Position numbers and translations under genes: made by a program. A stretch of 50,214 nucleotides of DNA from Anaeromassilibacillus sp. An172 (GTDB lineage: Bacteria; Bacillota; Clostridia; Oscillospirales; Acutalibacteraceae). Shown piece by piece: positions 33,130-42,570 of this stretch (its first letter is position 1; the number at the start of each line of letters is the position of its first letter). The notes beneath the pieces are model-generated. The model was not told the origin of the DNA. It saw only the letters and a program-made list of their open reading frames with translations, and ran no database searches. The stretch is from NCBI RefSeq assembly GCF_002160515.1, contig NZ_NFKS01000023.1, positions 1 through 50,214 of the forward strand, given 5' to 3'.

Positions 33130-34464
33130 TTATTTAAAATCTCTGTACTTTTTAACCTTTGCATTGTTTCTGTCTGAAAGGGTTTTTACAACAATAATAT
33201 AAACCAAAAGCAGGCAAACAAAAACAACAGCTATTATTATAAACCAGGGTGACAAAACCAGATTTCCGAAAGTTCCTAAGAAGAACTTCAAATCACTTCT
33301 CTGTACACTTTCAGTTGCAACAAGGTTTATTGTTGCATAGTCATCGCCTCTGTATTTGATAAGAGCAGTTCCTACAACGTCGCCTTTATTTACAGGAGCC
33401 TGTAACGGTTCTTCAAACTGAGGAACTATCTCTATATCCGTATCCTTTGTGTCGGTAGGCATCAAAGTAACGAAATTGGACTCCGGAATAAGCAATATGC
33501 TGTCTTTGCCTGAGGAATACAGAATCTTCTCATTGCAGATTGGAACATCAGTGTCTGCAACTGTTCTCATTTCAAATGTATCAAACGCCCAGTTAAATAG
33601 GTTAATTGCATCGAGAACCGTTCCTGTTATTCCGGAAAACGGATCGTCATACATTGCAACAAGTATGTAGCTGTAGCCGTCCTTTTCCGCTGTCTGTACA
33701 AGGCATTTTCCTGCCTGATCGGTAAATCCTGTTTTACCGCATACAGCATATGGATAATATTGATCCTCTCCACGGTTTTCATCAATCAGATTGTTTGTGG
33801 TATAAATCGGATAATCGTCGCCTTCACAATAATATGTAGCAGTTGAAGTTACCTCTTTAAACATATATGTGTTAAGTGCATACTCAGATATTTTCATAAG
33901 GTCTCTTGCGGTTGTATAGTGATCATCGTCATGGAGTCCGTGAGGATTTACGAAATGTGTATTCTCACATCCAAGCTCCTCAGCCTTTGCATTCATCATA
34001 TCAACGAAATTTTCTATGCTGCCGCCGCCAACATAATCAGCCAAAACCAAAGCCGCATCATTTCCGGAAGGAAGCATCAAACAGTAGAGCAAATCAATTA
34101 CAGAAACTGTTTCGCCTATTTTATACTGCAATCCTGCCATAGAGCTTTCTGTTCCGTCAAGCATGGAAATTATATCCTGCTTAATCTCAACTCTGGTATT
34201 TTCAATATCCTCAACATTTTCAACTGTGATAATATATGTCATAATCTTAGTTGTTGAAGCGGGATATCTTTTTGTATCGGCATCTTTCTCGTACAAAACC
34301 TCTCCTGTATCAAGACTTTTAAATAATACGGACGCAGAGCGGATTTCTCCTCCGTACTCCCCCTCAAAGTCGTATACATATGCTGATACAGACATAAAAG
34401 TGCTGCAAAACAACACAGCCAGTATCATGACACAGGAAAATAAACACAGCAATCTTTTCTTCAT
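33130..34464 (-). CDS. D-alanyl-D-alanine carboxypeptidase (PBP5/DacF type)
   Basis: Product of 444 aa; the ATG at 34464 follows AGGAGG. Signal peptide (1-28), then the serine-type transpeptidase fold: STTK (Ser70, Lys73), SGN (133-135), KTG (244-246). A C-terminal beta domain and a final membrane segment (about 408-430) with a basic tail anchor it. It removes the terminal D-Ala of muropeptides. Sporulation DacF or vegetative DacA role cannot be told apart; its own sigma-A-like promoter favours vegetative use. Confidence 0.9.
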   Translation of the reverse strand: MKKRLLCLFSCVMILAVLFCSTFMSVSAYVYDFEGEYGGEIRSASVLFKSLDTGEVLYEKDADTKRYPASTTKIMTYIITVENVEDIENTRVEIKQDIISMLDGTESSMAGLQYKIGETVSVIDLLYCLMLPSGNDAALVLADYVGGGSIENFVDMMNAKAEELGCENTHFVNPHGLHDDDHYTTARDLMKISEYALNTYMFKEVTSTATYYCEGDDYPIYTTNNLIDENRGEDQYYPYAVCGKTGFTDQAGKCLVQTAEKDGYSYILVAMYDDPFSGITGTVLDAINLFNWAFDTFEMRTVADTDVPICNEKILYSSGKDSILLIPESNFVTLMPTDTKDTDIEIVPQFEEPLQAPVNKGDVVGTALIKYRGDDYATINLVATESVQRSDLKFFLGTFGNLVLSPWFIIIAVVFVCLLLVYIIVVKTLSDRNNAKVKKYRDFK

Positions 34465-34642
34465 TTTTTCCTCCTGTTGATAATCTATACACAATTATCA
34501 TATTATGTCTGTTTGAAAAAACTAACATGTCAGAGAAACGGAAAACATAAAACCATAAACATATTACTATTTCTTACAAACAAATTGTCTGTGACAATCA
34601 TGCATGATAATTTTTTAACTTTAATTTTTATCCATAGTATTT

Positions 34643-34671
34643 ATCATACAATAATCGTTACTTAATTTCAA
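34643..34671 (-). promoter_or_regulatory. Promoter of dacF-like gene
   Basis: On the - strand TTGAAA, 17 nt, TATGAT; leader of about 175 nt. Confidence 0.55.
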
Positions 34672-34754
34672 CAACAATATTTCGATTTTAACCTTTAGTT
34701 ATCTAAAAAACTGTTTATCAAAGTTAAACCATGTTACCCAATTATACTAAAATA

Positions 34755-36794
34755 TCAATTAAAATCTATATCCTCAGCTCTTTTCAAAAATCTGTTCACC
34801 TGGGTTTTTAAACCCCTGTAAGATTTTTCCGAAAGCAGATTATTTTTTTGTATAAAATCAGAACATTCTTGAGCCTGCAAAAGGATATCCATGTTTTTAA
34901 GGCCGGCAATGGTAATTTCTGGAAGTCCGTGCTGGCGGCGTCCGAAAAAGTCTCCGGGACCTCTAAGCTTTAAATCCTCCTCGGCAATTCCAAAACCATC
35001 ATGCATTGTTTTCATTGTGTTAAGCCTTTTGCCCGCATTTTCGGAAGAGCTGTCGGAAACTATTATGCAGTAGGATTTTACATTTCCTCTTCCCACTCGC
35101 CCTCTGAGCTGATGAAGCTGTGAAAGTCCAAACCTTTCGCCGTTTTCAATCATAATCACATTGGCATTGGGAACATCCACTCCAACCTCTATAACCGTTG
35201 TGGAAACAAGTACGGAAATCTTTCCCGAAACAAAGTCAGCCATAACGCTTTCCTTGTCGGCAGCTTTCATCTTGCCGTGAAGCACACCAACAGAAATATC
35301 GGAAAATTCCCCAAGCATCAAATCCTGGGCAAAGGTTTCCACAGAAGCCACATTTTCTGTTTCGCTGTCCTCCACAAAAGGACATACAATATAACATTGA
35401 TGACCCTCTGCAATCTGCTGTTTTAAAAATCCGTAGGCACGTTTTCTCTTTGAGCTGTCTATAACAAGCGTTTCCACCTTTTGTCTGCCGGGAGGCATTG
35501 TTCTAATCTCTGAAATATCCAAATCACCGTAAATTATCAAAGACAGGGTTCTAGGTATAGGCGTTGCGCTCATTACCAGCACATGTGGGTCATTTCCTTT
35601 TGAATTGAGTGCTGCTCTCTGGGAAACACCGAAGCGGTGCTGTTCGTCTGTAACCGCAAGTCCCAGATTTTTAAAGACTGTTTTATCTGTAAGCAATGCA
35701 TGAGTTCCCACAGCTATATCAACTTCACCGGAGGCGATTTTTTCACGGACAATATTTTTTTGTTTTACAGTCATTGCTCCCGTGAGAATTTCAACGCTGA
35801 TATCCGTGTTCTCAAAAATCTTTCTAAGGGTATTAAAATGCTGTCTTGCCAAAATTTCTGTGGGCGCCATAAATGCAACCTGCATACCGTTTTTTATGGC
35901 GGTGTGGGCAACTGCGGCGGCAACCGCTGTTTTACCTGAACCAACGTCGCCCTGTACAAGTCTGTTCATAGGCTGAGTGTTTTTTAGCATATCAGAAATA
36001 CAGTCCCTGCACGCCTTTTCCTGGTCGTCGGTCATAGAAAAGGACAAGAGCTTTTTATACTCCTCAAGATAGCTCTTTTCTGTGACTATAGCGGTTTCCC
36101 TGCGCTTTTTCTCTCTGATAACAGAAAGACCCAGCATTAAAACCAAAAGCTCTTCAAAGGACGCTCTGTTTCTCGCCTTAGAGAGATTTTCCTGAGTATC
36201 GGGAAAATGTATATTTCTTATTGTAAAACCCAAATCAGCTAAATCATACTTTTCTCTGATTTCCAAAGGTATAGGGTCGTTGATTTTTTCAGGAAGCATT
36301 TCAAGAGCCTTCTTAACCGCCTTTTCAACAGTGAGATTTGAAAGTCCTGCGGTTAAGTGATACACGGGGTTCAGTTCACGTGTATCGGCTGTTTTATAAA
36401 ACATAGGCGATACCATTTGCAGATGGCCGCCGTTTCTTTCAACCTTCCCGGAAAAATAATATTCCTCGCCGTAGCTCAACATACCTGAAATAAACCTGTT
36501 GTTAAAAAAAACAAGCTTTAAGCTTCCGCTTTGGTCAAAAACGCTTACACGGCTTATGGTTCTTCCCCCTGTAATCCTTGTTGTCACAACAGGAGAGCAT
36601 ACAGTGGCTTTGATAAGACATTTGTCCAGACCCTCAGCCCTGCTTATTTCAACCTCTTCACCACGGAAGCTGTAATCCCTGGGGAAAAAATAGATAAGCT
36701 CGCCTATAGAGGTTACTTTAAGCTTTCTGAAAAGCTCACCTTTTTTAGGGCCTATCCCTTTTAATTTCTCAATAGGAATTTCAAACAGACTCAA
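34755..36794 (-). CDS. recG: ATP-dependent DNA helicase RecG
   Basis: Product of 679 aa from the TTG at 36794 (MSLFEIPIEKLKGIG), with GGAGG seven bases before it. The wedge OB domain (about 60-150) precedes the helicase core: GDVGSGKT, DEQHRFG and the TRG-like GGRVGRG region. It regresses stalled forks. It lies 81 bases past yloV, with only a palindromic hairpin between, as in other Firmicutes. Confidence 0.95.
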   Translation of the reverse strand: MSLFEIPIEKLKGIGPKKGELFRKLKVTSIGELIYFFPRDYSFRGEEVEISRAEGLDKCLIKATVCSPVVTTRITGGRTISRVSVFDQSGSLKLVFFNNRFISGMLSYGEEYYFSGKVERNGGHLQMVSPMFYKTADTRELNPVYHLTAGLSNLTVEKAVKKALEMLPEKINDPIPLEIREKYDLADLGFTIRNIHFPDTQENLSKARNRASFEELLVLMLGLSVIREKKRRETAIVTEKSYLEEYKKLLSFSMTDDQEKACRDCISDMLKNTQPMNRLVQGDVGSGKTAVAAAVAHTAIKNGMQVAFMAPTEILARQHFNTLRKIFENTDISVEILTGAMTVKQKNIVREKIASGEVDIAVGTHALLTDKTVFKNLGLAVTDEQHRFGVSQRAALNSKGNDPHVLVMSATPIPRTLSLIIYGDLDISEIRTMPPGRQKVETLVIDSSKRKRAYGFLKQQIAEGHQCYIVCPFVEDSETENVASVETFAQDLMLGEFSDISVGVLHGKMKAADKESVMADFVSGKISVLVSTTVIEVGVDVPNANVIMIENGERFGLSQLHQLRGRVGRGNVKSYCIIVSDSSSENAGKRLNTMKTMHDGFGIAEEDLKLRGPGDFFGRRQHGLPEITIAGLKNMDILLQAQECSDFIQKNNLLSEKSYRGLKTQVNRFLKRAEDIDFN

Positions 36795-36826
36795 AAAAAC
36801 ACCTCCTTCAAACAATTTAAAAACAA

Positions 36827-36850
36827 CGGGGTGATGATATCATCACCCCG
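36827..36850 (-). terminator. 24-bp perfect palindrome between yloV and recG
   Basis: A 24-bp self-complementary block with a T-rich tail on the - strand. It ends yloV, or partly so if recG depends on read-through. Confidence 0.65.
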
Positions 36851-36874
36851 AATAAATACGCTATTTTACGGTTA

Positions 36875-38536
36875 TTATTCAACACCGAGAATGAAGTAGT
36901 AAACAGGCTGGTCGCCCTTTACCATTGTAACGTCGATATGTGGGAACTTATTTCTTACAAGCTCCTCAGCCTCGGCAGCTTCCTCTTCTGTTATTCCCTG
37001 ACCCCAGATTATGGTGATGAAAGAAGTGCTCTTTGTCACCATTGATTTTGTCAGCTTGTAAAGAGCCTTAACAGGTGTTTTCTCGCTGATTGTCAGCTTG
37101 CCGTTTTCAAGGGCAATTATGTCGCCCTCTTTAATCTTCTTTCCGCCGAATTCAGAATCTCTTGCGGCAAAAGTAACGGAACCGGAGCTTACACCGTATG
37201 CGGCGTCCATTATTACCTCTCTGTTGCTCTCAGGACTCATTTCAGGGTCAAAGGAAAGCATAGCTGTAAGACCCTGTGGAATTGTTCTTGTAGGCAAAAC
37301 AATTACCTTTCTGTCGGTAACAATAGCAGCAGTCTGCTCGGCAGCCATAATAATGTTTTTGTTGTTAGGAAGTACAAAAACATTCTTAGCAGGTGTAGCC
37401 ATTACTGCCTCGTAAATGTCGTCAGTGCTTGGGTTCATACTCTGACCGCCGCTTACTACATTCTGACATCCCAAATCCTTGAAAAGCTCTACAACACCGT
37501 CACCGGCTGCAACAGCCACGAAACCGTACTCCTCTGTTGGCTCTGCCGGTTCAAAGGCCGGTTTCTCCTCTGCCTGAGCTTTTTTCTTGTCGTTTTCTTC
37601 TTTTGCAGCCTTATGCTGTTCTTTCATATTTTCAACCTTAACAGTCAAGAGAGAACCGAACTCAAGACCCTTCTTGAGAGCGTCTCCCGGCTGTTCAGTG
37701 TGAACGTGTACCTTAATAATCTCGTCGTCGTCAACAACCACAACGCAGTCGCCTATTGTTTCAAGGAAGAGTCTAAGCTCGTTAGGCTCTGTCTTAACAT
37801 CAGGGTTTCTGCCCACAATAAACTCTGTGCAGTATGTGAAAGTGATGTCGTCGTCAAACTCTGCGGCGGCGCTTCTGAACTCGTCAACCTCTTCTGTCTT
37901 AACCTCGTCACCATTGTATTCGATAACCTTTCCGTCTGCAAATACAGAAAGCATACCGTCAAAAATCACGCACAAGCCCTTGCCGCCGGCGTCAACAACA
38001 CCTGCTTTTTTCAAAACAGGCAGAAGTTCAGGAGTTGTATCCAATGCGTCGTAAGCTGCTGCGCAAACCTCTTTCCAAACATAAACCACGTCACGGCTTT
38101 CCATAGCGGCTGTAAGACCCTTTTCATAAGCAACTCTTGCAACTGTGAGGATTGTTCCCTCGGTAGGTTTCATAACAGCTTTGTAAGCGGCGTCAACGCC
38201 AAGTCCCAGAGCCTTTACAAGGTCAAGTCCGTCGGCTTCCTCTTTTCCCTCAAGGCCTTTTGCAAAGCCTCTGAAAATCAGGGAAAGGATAACGCCTGAA
38301 TTTCCTCTTGCTCCTCTAAGCATAGAGGAAGCAGTCTTAGCACTGACCTCTCCAACGGTAGAAAATTCCTTTTTCTCAAGCTCCGTCTTTGCAGCGGTTA
38401 TGGTCATAGACATATTTGTTCCTGTATCGCCGTCAGGAACAGGGAAAATATTCAAATCGTTTATCTGAATTTTCTGCAAGCAAATATTGTTTGCACCTGA
38501 TATAACCGCATTTTTCAGCATACGACTGTTTATCAT
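36875..38536 (-). CDS. Fatty acid kinase FakA/YloV-type (DAK2 domain)
   Basis: Product of 553 aa; the ATG at 38536 has AAGGAA upstream. N-terminal DAK2 ATP domain with PDGDTGTN (34-41) and GARGNSGVILS, a middle linker (EENDKKKAQAEEKP), and the C-terminal EDD-like domain. In S. aureus FakA phosphorylates fatty acids delivered by FakB; a FakB-like DegV gene lies at 1807-2676. Its promoter is at 38701-38728. Conserved order yloV-recG. Confidence 0.9.
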   Translation of the reverse strand: MINSRMLKNAVISGANNICLQKIQINDLNIFPVPDGDTGTNMSMTITAAKTELEKKEFSTVGEVSAKTASSMLRGARGNSGVILSLIFRGFAKGLEGKEEADGLDLVKALGLGVDAAYKAVMKPTEGTILTVARVAYEKGLTAAMESRDVVYVWKEVCAAAYDALDTTPELLPVLKKAGVVDAGGKGLCVIFDGMLSVFADGKVIEYNGDEVKTEEVDEFRSAAAEFDDDITFTYCTEFIVGRNPDVKTEPNELRLFLETIGDCVVVVDDDEIIKVHVHTEQPGDALKKGLEFGSLLTVKVENMKEQHKAAKEENDKKKAQAEEKPAFEPAEPTEEYGFVAVAAGDGVVELFKDLGCQNVVSGGQSMNPSTDDIYEAVMATPAKNVFVLPNNKNIIMAAEQTAAIVTDRKVIVLPTRTIPQGLTAMLSFDPEMSPESNREVIMDAAYGVSSGSVTFAARDSEFGGKKIKEGDIIALENGKLTISEKTPVKALYKLTKSMVTKSTSFITIIWGQGITEEEAAEAEELVRNKFPHIDVTMVKGDQPVYYFILGVE

Positions 38537-38700
38537 ACAAAACACTTCCTTCTACATTTAATTTTGCCATATCTAATCCGCCGGGCGGATATTTTTTTAA
38601 TCAATTAAGCGTCCACTTTCACGGACATACAAGTTTTTTAACATACAAACCAATGTAAATAATTTTTTTCTTAAAATTTACAAAAGCATATATCTTCTAT

Positions 38701-38728
38701 ATTATAACATATTCCCTAACTAATTCAA
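38701..38728 (-). promoter_or_regulatory. Promoter of yloV
   Basis: On the - strand TTGAAT, 16 nt, TATAAT. The 158-nt leader includes a small GC-rich hairpin (38576-38590). Confidence 0.6.
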
Positions 38729-38788
38729 TAGTTTTCAATTCTTAATAAACAAATATAACTCAATTTATTTTTGTGGAAAATAACCACC

Positions 38789-39565
38789 TTAATCACGAAC
38801 AGATAAATGCTCGGCGGATATGCATTTTCCTGTTTTTTCGTCGATTTCAAACAACACACAGTCCATTCTGCAATCGCCCTGAGCCAAATCAAATCTTGCA
38901 GGCATACCGCTTCTGAACTTTTCAATAATGATTTCAGGCTTTACGCCCAAAATAGATTGAATGGTTCCTGTCATTCCAACGTCGGTGATGTAGCCTGTGC
39001 CTTTTGGCAAAACCTGAGCGTCCGCAGTCTGCACATGGGTATGAGTTCCGAAAACCGCAGAAACCTTTCCGTCAAGATAAAATCCCATGGCCCTTTTTTC
39101 GCTGGTGGTTTCACCGTGAAAATCAACTATTATAACCCTTCCGCACTCCTGTTTTAAAAGATTATCCATAGTTTCAAAAGGACATCTGAGCGTGTTCTCC
39201 ATATGGCTGTTTCCCATAATATTTATAACCGTTACAATAGTTCTTCCCATATCCACATGAGTAATTCCCTTTCCCGGTGCAGAGACAGGGGGAAAATTTG
39301 CAGGTCTTACAATATATGGTTCGTTTTCAATCATTTCATAGGCTTCTTTTCGTCTGAAGCTGTGATTTCCAAGGGTAATAACATCGACGCCGCTGGTAAA
39401 AAGATGCTGTGCTGACACGGGAGTTATACCGTTTCCGTCTGCGGAATTTTCCCCGTTGCATATAACAAGGTCAACGCCGTGAAGCTTTTTTACAGAGTGA
39501 AGATGCTTTCTCAAAAAGTTACATCCGACGCTTCCCACAACGTCGCCTATGCATAGTATTCTCAT
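38789..39565 (-). CDS. ymdB: YmdB-type metallophosphoesterase
   Basis: Product of 258 aa. Metal motifs GDVVGSVG, CNGENSADG, TLGNHSF, DFHGETTSEK and GTHTHVQTAD match the YmdB family (TIGR00282). B. subtilis YmdB hydrolyses cyclic nucleotides and controls biofilm and motility. Its promoter is at 39609-39636, below a set of repeats. Confidence 0.9.
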   Translation of the reverse strand: MRILCIGDVVGSVGCNFLRKHLHSVKKLHGVDLVICNGENSADGNGITPVSAQHLFTSGVDVITLGNHSFRRKEAYEMIENEPYIVRPANFPPVSAPGKGITHVDMGRTIVTVINIMGNSHMENTLRCPFETMDNLLKQECGRVIIVDFHGETTSEKRAMGFYLDGKVSAVFGTHTHVQTADAQVLPKGTGYITDVGMTGTIQSILGVKPEIIIEKFRSGMPARFDLAQGDCRMDCVLFEIDEKTGKCISAEHLSVRD

Positions 39566-39608
39566 AAGATTTATTCCCCTTTAAATTCCTTATCAGATTT
39601 TATTTATT

Positions 39609-39636
39609 ATTATATCATATTTTACCTTTCATTCAA
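39609..39636 (-). promoter_or_regulatory. Promoter of ymdB
   Basis: On the - strand TTGAAT, 16 nt, TATAAT. Confidence 0.6.
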
Positions 39637-39687
39637 AGAAAAAGCATATCTAAATTTTTATTTTACAAAACGACGGCGCAATATTCT

Positions 39688-39798
39688 ATTTCCCGACAAA
39701 AACTTTTTCTTTATAATATTTCCCCGCAAAGTATTTTCACTTCTTAAACCAAAAAACATTTCCGTATTTTTTAGCCTTTGATAAATCATTTCCCGACA
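39688..39798. repeat. Four phased short direct repeats upstream of ymdB
   Basis: ATTTCCCGACA (39688), ATTTCCCCGCA (39718), ATTTCCGTA (39758) and ATTTCCCGACA (39788), starting at 30-, 40- and 30-base steps. On the - strand they read TGTCGGGAAAT-like. They begin 52 bases upstream of the ymdB -35. Confidence 0.5.
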
Positions 39799-39808
39799 GA
39801 TATTTACA

Positions 39809-40990
39809 TTACTGCTCAATTTCCAAAGGCGATGTCAATGCTATATCCTCAATGCAGGAATAGGCGTTTTTTCTCACAGCTTTTCCCTCTTCACTGCTTT
39901 CATAGACATTTCTGCCTGTAATTACAGCGTCCTGCATTTGAAAGGTTTCGTACAAAGCTTCCTTTATCTCCAAGGCTTTATCAATCATCTCGTCGGTTCG
40001 TTCAATCTGAGTTTTTTCATAGACATAATTTTTTTCACTTATAAGACTTATCGGAAGAGAAACGCCGTTGAGCACAAGGCAGTTTTCTTCAAGCACCCTG
40101 TAATAATTTATTCCGTCAATCTGATTAAGGGTGACGGGAAAATCAGCTCCGTAAAAGGATATTCCCAGACGGCTTACAGCCTCTTCCCTTGAGGTTATAA
40201 GCCCGATATTTTTATCTGCGGAAAACTCCGTAATCTCGGTGGTTTGAGCGGTTATTTTTGACTGAGCTCTTACAAATCGTGTTTCCTGACCCTCAATCTC
40301 TATGGCTGAGCTTACCAAAAGCTCCCCCTCAAGAACCGACTGACCCAGTGTTACAAGGTTTGTACCGTCACGGGTTTCCATGGCTATTATAAAACCGTCC
40401 TTCTCCGCCACAATGTTTGCAGGTGTTGAAATATCCGGTTTATTTTTCTCCTGCCCCTCTTTTACAATAACGTCAACATTGCTTCCGTATATGTTTATTG
40501 CAGCCCAGGTTATCATTGGGTATTTGTGGGAAAGCTGGCGTTTTGCCCACTGCACATCTATTGAGGAAGACCAAGCACCTTCATAAACCCCGCAGTCTTT
40601 CAGCAAAGTTCGTATTTCATTTTCGCTGATATTTGAAACACCCTCCACGTCTATTGTCCACACAAAAGATGACATGAAGAATATCATTATAAAAAACACA
40701 GCCGCACCAACTAAAAGTCCGGCTCGGTTTTTGTTTTTATGGACAAAAAAAGGCAGGCCGTGCCTTTTTAAAACCTTTAATCTAACCCCTGTTTTTCTTG
40801 CCTTTGTTCTGCATCGTTTGTAATCGCCTACGTACATCTTTCCGGTAACTTTGCCGCCTGATGATTTCTGCGACCAGATTTTAACACCGGATTTAAAAGC
40901 GGAATTTAGAAACCTTTCTGGGTATTTTCCCGACACTGAAAAATCCACATAACCTCTTATCATTCTTAAAATCATAAGCTCGCTAAACAT
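39809..40990 (-). CDS. yqfD: Sporulation protein YqfD
   Basis: Product of 393 aa; the ATG at 40990 follows GAGGTG. An N-terminal cytosolic part (KVTGKMYVGDYKRCRTKARKTG), one membrane segment (about 92-112), and an outer domain with VEGVSNISENEIRTLLKDCGVYEGAW. A sporulation-stage membrane protein of the yqfC-yqfD pair, sigma-E controlled in B. subtilis. It has no visible terminator. Confidence 0.88.
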   Translation of the reverse strand: MFSELMILRMIRGYVDFSVSGKYPERFLNSAFKSGVKIWSQKSSGGKVTGKMYVGDYKRCRTKARKTGVRLKVLKRHGLPFFVHKNKNRAGLLVGAAVFFIMIFFMSSFVWTIDVEGVSNISENEIRTLLKDCGVYEGAWSSSIDVQWAKRQLSHKYPMITWAAINIYGSNVDVIVKEGQEKNKPDISTPANIVAEKDGFIIAMETRDGTNLVTLGQSVLEGELLVSSAIEIEGQETRFVRAQSKITAQTTEITEFSADKNIGLITSREEAVSRLGISFYGADFPVTLNQIDGINYYRVLEENCLVLNGVSLPISLISEKNYVYEKTQIERTDEMIDKALEIKEALYETFQMQDAVITGRNVYESSEEGKAVRKNAYSCIEDIALTSPLEIEQ

Positions 40991-41000
40991 TTCAAACACC

Positions 41001-41258
41001 TCAGTAAGTAAACTGAACATCGTTAATAAAGCCGCCTATTTCCAGCGTGGTGGTATTAAGGCTTTTAAGCTCCAAGTTTTTCCCGAAAAAGCTTACAATA
41101 AGACTTCCTGTATTCACTCTTATAACGTCCTCGCCGTATTCGGCAACACCTTTGCATCCGTAAATTACGGCGTTTCTGTTTCCGGTAAACTCAATTACCG
41201 GCTGTCTGCAATCAAAATCCCTCAAAAATCCGCCTCCGTCTTTGTTTCTCTTATTCAT
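41001..41258 (-). CDS. yqfC: YabP/YqfC family sporulation protein
   Basis: Product of 85 aa, complete for the family: RDFDCRQPVIEFTGNRNAVIYGCKGVAEYGEDVIRVN is the typical strand-rich core. It is ten bases upstream of yqfD, as in other spore formers. Divergent from the YlbJ-like gene. Confidence 0.85.
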   Translation of the reverse strand: MNKRNKDGGGFLRDFDCRQPVIEFTGNRNAVIYGCKGVAEYGEDVIRVNTGSLIVSFFGKNLELKSLNTTTLEIGGFINDVQFTY

Positions 41259-41336
41259 AAAACCATCCCTTGCTCACATAAAATTCATTATCAAATCTGC
41301 GCAACAGGGCGCATATAAATAAATCGGTGATACTAA

Positions 41337-42566
41337 ATGATATATGTAAACGGGAAAAATAATAAAACCATACAAGGTGAAAAAAACGAATATTTACAAC
41401 AGACAAAGGTTAAAAAAAGCCATGGAAAGCTTTTGGCAATGGCTCTATCCCTTTTATTCTTTTTACTGCTTTTGATGTTTCCCGCCCAATCCTCAAAGGG
41501 AACTTTACAGGGAATAAATCTGTGCATAGAAACACTTTTACCCTCCCTGTTTCCCTTTATGTTTGTAAGCGCCCTGTTTTCCTCATCGGTAAGCACAAAA
41601 AACAGCCACAAAAAACTCGACTGCTTTTTTCAGAAGGTTCTGGGAATTGATTTTTCCTGTGTGCAATCTCTGCTTTTAGCCGCTTTCGGAGGTTATCCCG
41701 TGGGAGCGGTGACGGTAAACAACCTTTACAAAAAAGGTGTCCTTACGGAAAATCAGTCCCGGTTTATGATATACATAGCTTTCGGAAGCGGAATGGGATT
41801 TCTTGTATCCTATACGGGAGCTAACTTGCTTTCCTCCCGTGAAACAGGAGTTTTGCTGTTTTCAGCTCAGTTAATCACAATTTTGTTTATGGTTCTTTTA
41901 TCACGAATTTTTTTAAGACCACTGGGAAAACAGATTAAAGCTGAAAAAAATTTTACTTTTCCCGAACACAATAAAAAAAATCACAGTAATATAGACAGGG
42001 AAGAAAAAAGTCTGTTTTCTCTGATTTTTCAGTCCGCTTTAACCGCAGGGAAATCGGCTTTCAGCATGTGCCTTATAGTGGTTTTATTTTCCGCAGTGTC
42101 GGGAATAATCCTGCCTCTTCTGTCATATTACAGTTTTTTAAGGGATAATTTTTTAGCTCTGTGGGAGGTAAGCGCCGGAGTAAAGAATTTTGCAAACTCT
42201 GCGCCCCTATGGTTTTTGGGGTTCATAACAGGCTTTGGGGGAATCTGCGTCCACTTGCAGGTTTATTTCGCCGCAAAGGACATAAGCTTCTCAAAATCAC
42301 TGTTTTTTATTTTCAGAGTGATGCAGGGATTTATAAACGGCTGTGTAATCAATGTTTTGACAATGTTCTTCCCGGTTTTTGAAAATACAGCCGGTGTTTT
42401 TTCCTCGGTTACGGAAAAACCTCTGCCGGAGGATGCAGAAAACCCGTTAAAATTTATCATTCTCATCTTTGTTTGTTTCTGCTTTTTATTTTCTTTGGGG
42501 CAGAAATTTTGTGAACCAAAACACATAACACAATTAAAAGAAAAACTCAATTTCAGCAGGAGGTAA
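41337..42566 (+). CDS. YlbJ-like sporulation integral membrane protein
   Basis: Product of 409 aa with eight or so membrane segments. LLPSLFPFMFVSALFSS and FGGYPVGAVTVNNLYKKG match the YlbJ/SpoVV family, which exports dipicolinic acid precursors from the mother cell. The start is uncertain: the ATG at 41337 follows GGTGAT; a later one would trim the Lys-rich N terminus. Gap of four bases to asnB. Confidence 0.75.
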   Translation: MIYVNGKNNKTIQGEKNEYLQQTKVKKSHGKLLAMALSLLFFLLLLMFPAQSSKGTLQGINLCIETLLPSLFPFMFVSALFSSSVSTKNSHKKLDCFFQKVLGIDFSCVQSLLLAAFGGYPVGAVTVNNLYKKGVLTENQSRFMIYIAFGSGMGFLVSYTGANLLSSRETGVLLFSAQLITILFMVLLSRIFLRPLGKQIKAEKNFTFPEHNKKNHSNIDREEKSLFSLIFQSALTAGKSAFSMCLIVVLFSAVSGIILPLLSYYSFLRDNFLALWEVSAGVKNFANSAPLWFLGFITGFGGICVHLQVYFAAKDISFSKSLFFIFRVMQGFINGCVINVLTMFFPVFENTAGVFSSVTEKPLPEDAENPLKFIILIFVCFCFLFSLGQKFCEPKHITQLKEKLNFSRR

Positions 42567-42570
42567 AATT

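Noticed and set aside
37613-38299. 228-codon open frame on the + strand opposite yloV
   Set aside because: Antisense shadow of a strong DAK2 gene with no recognisable domain.
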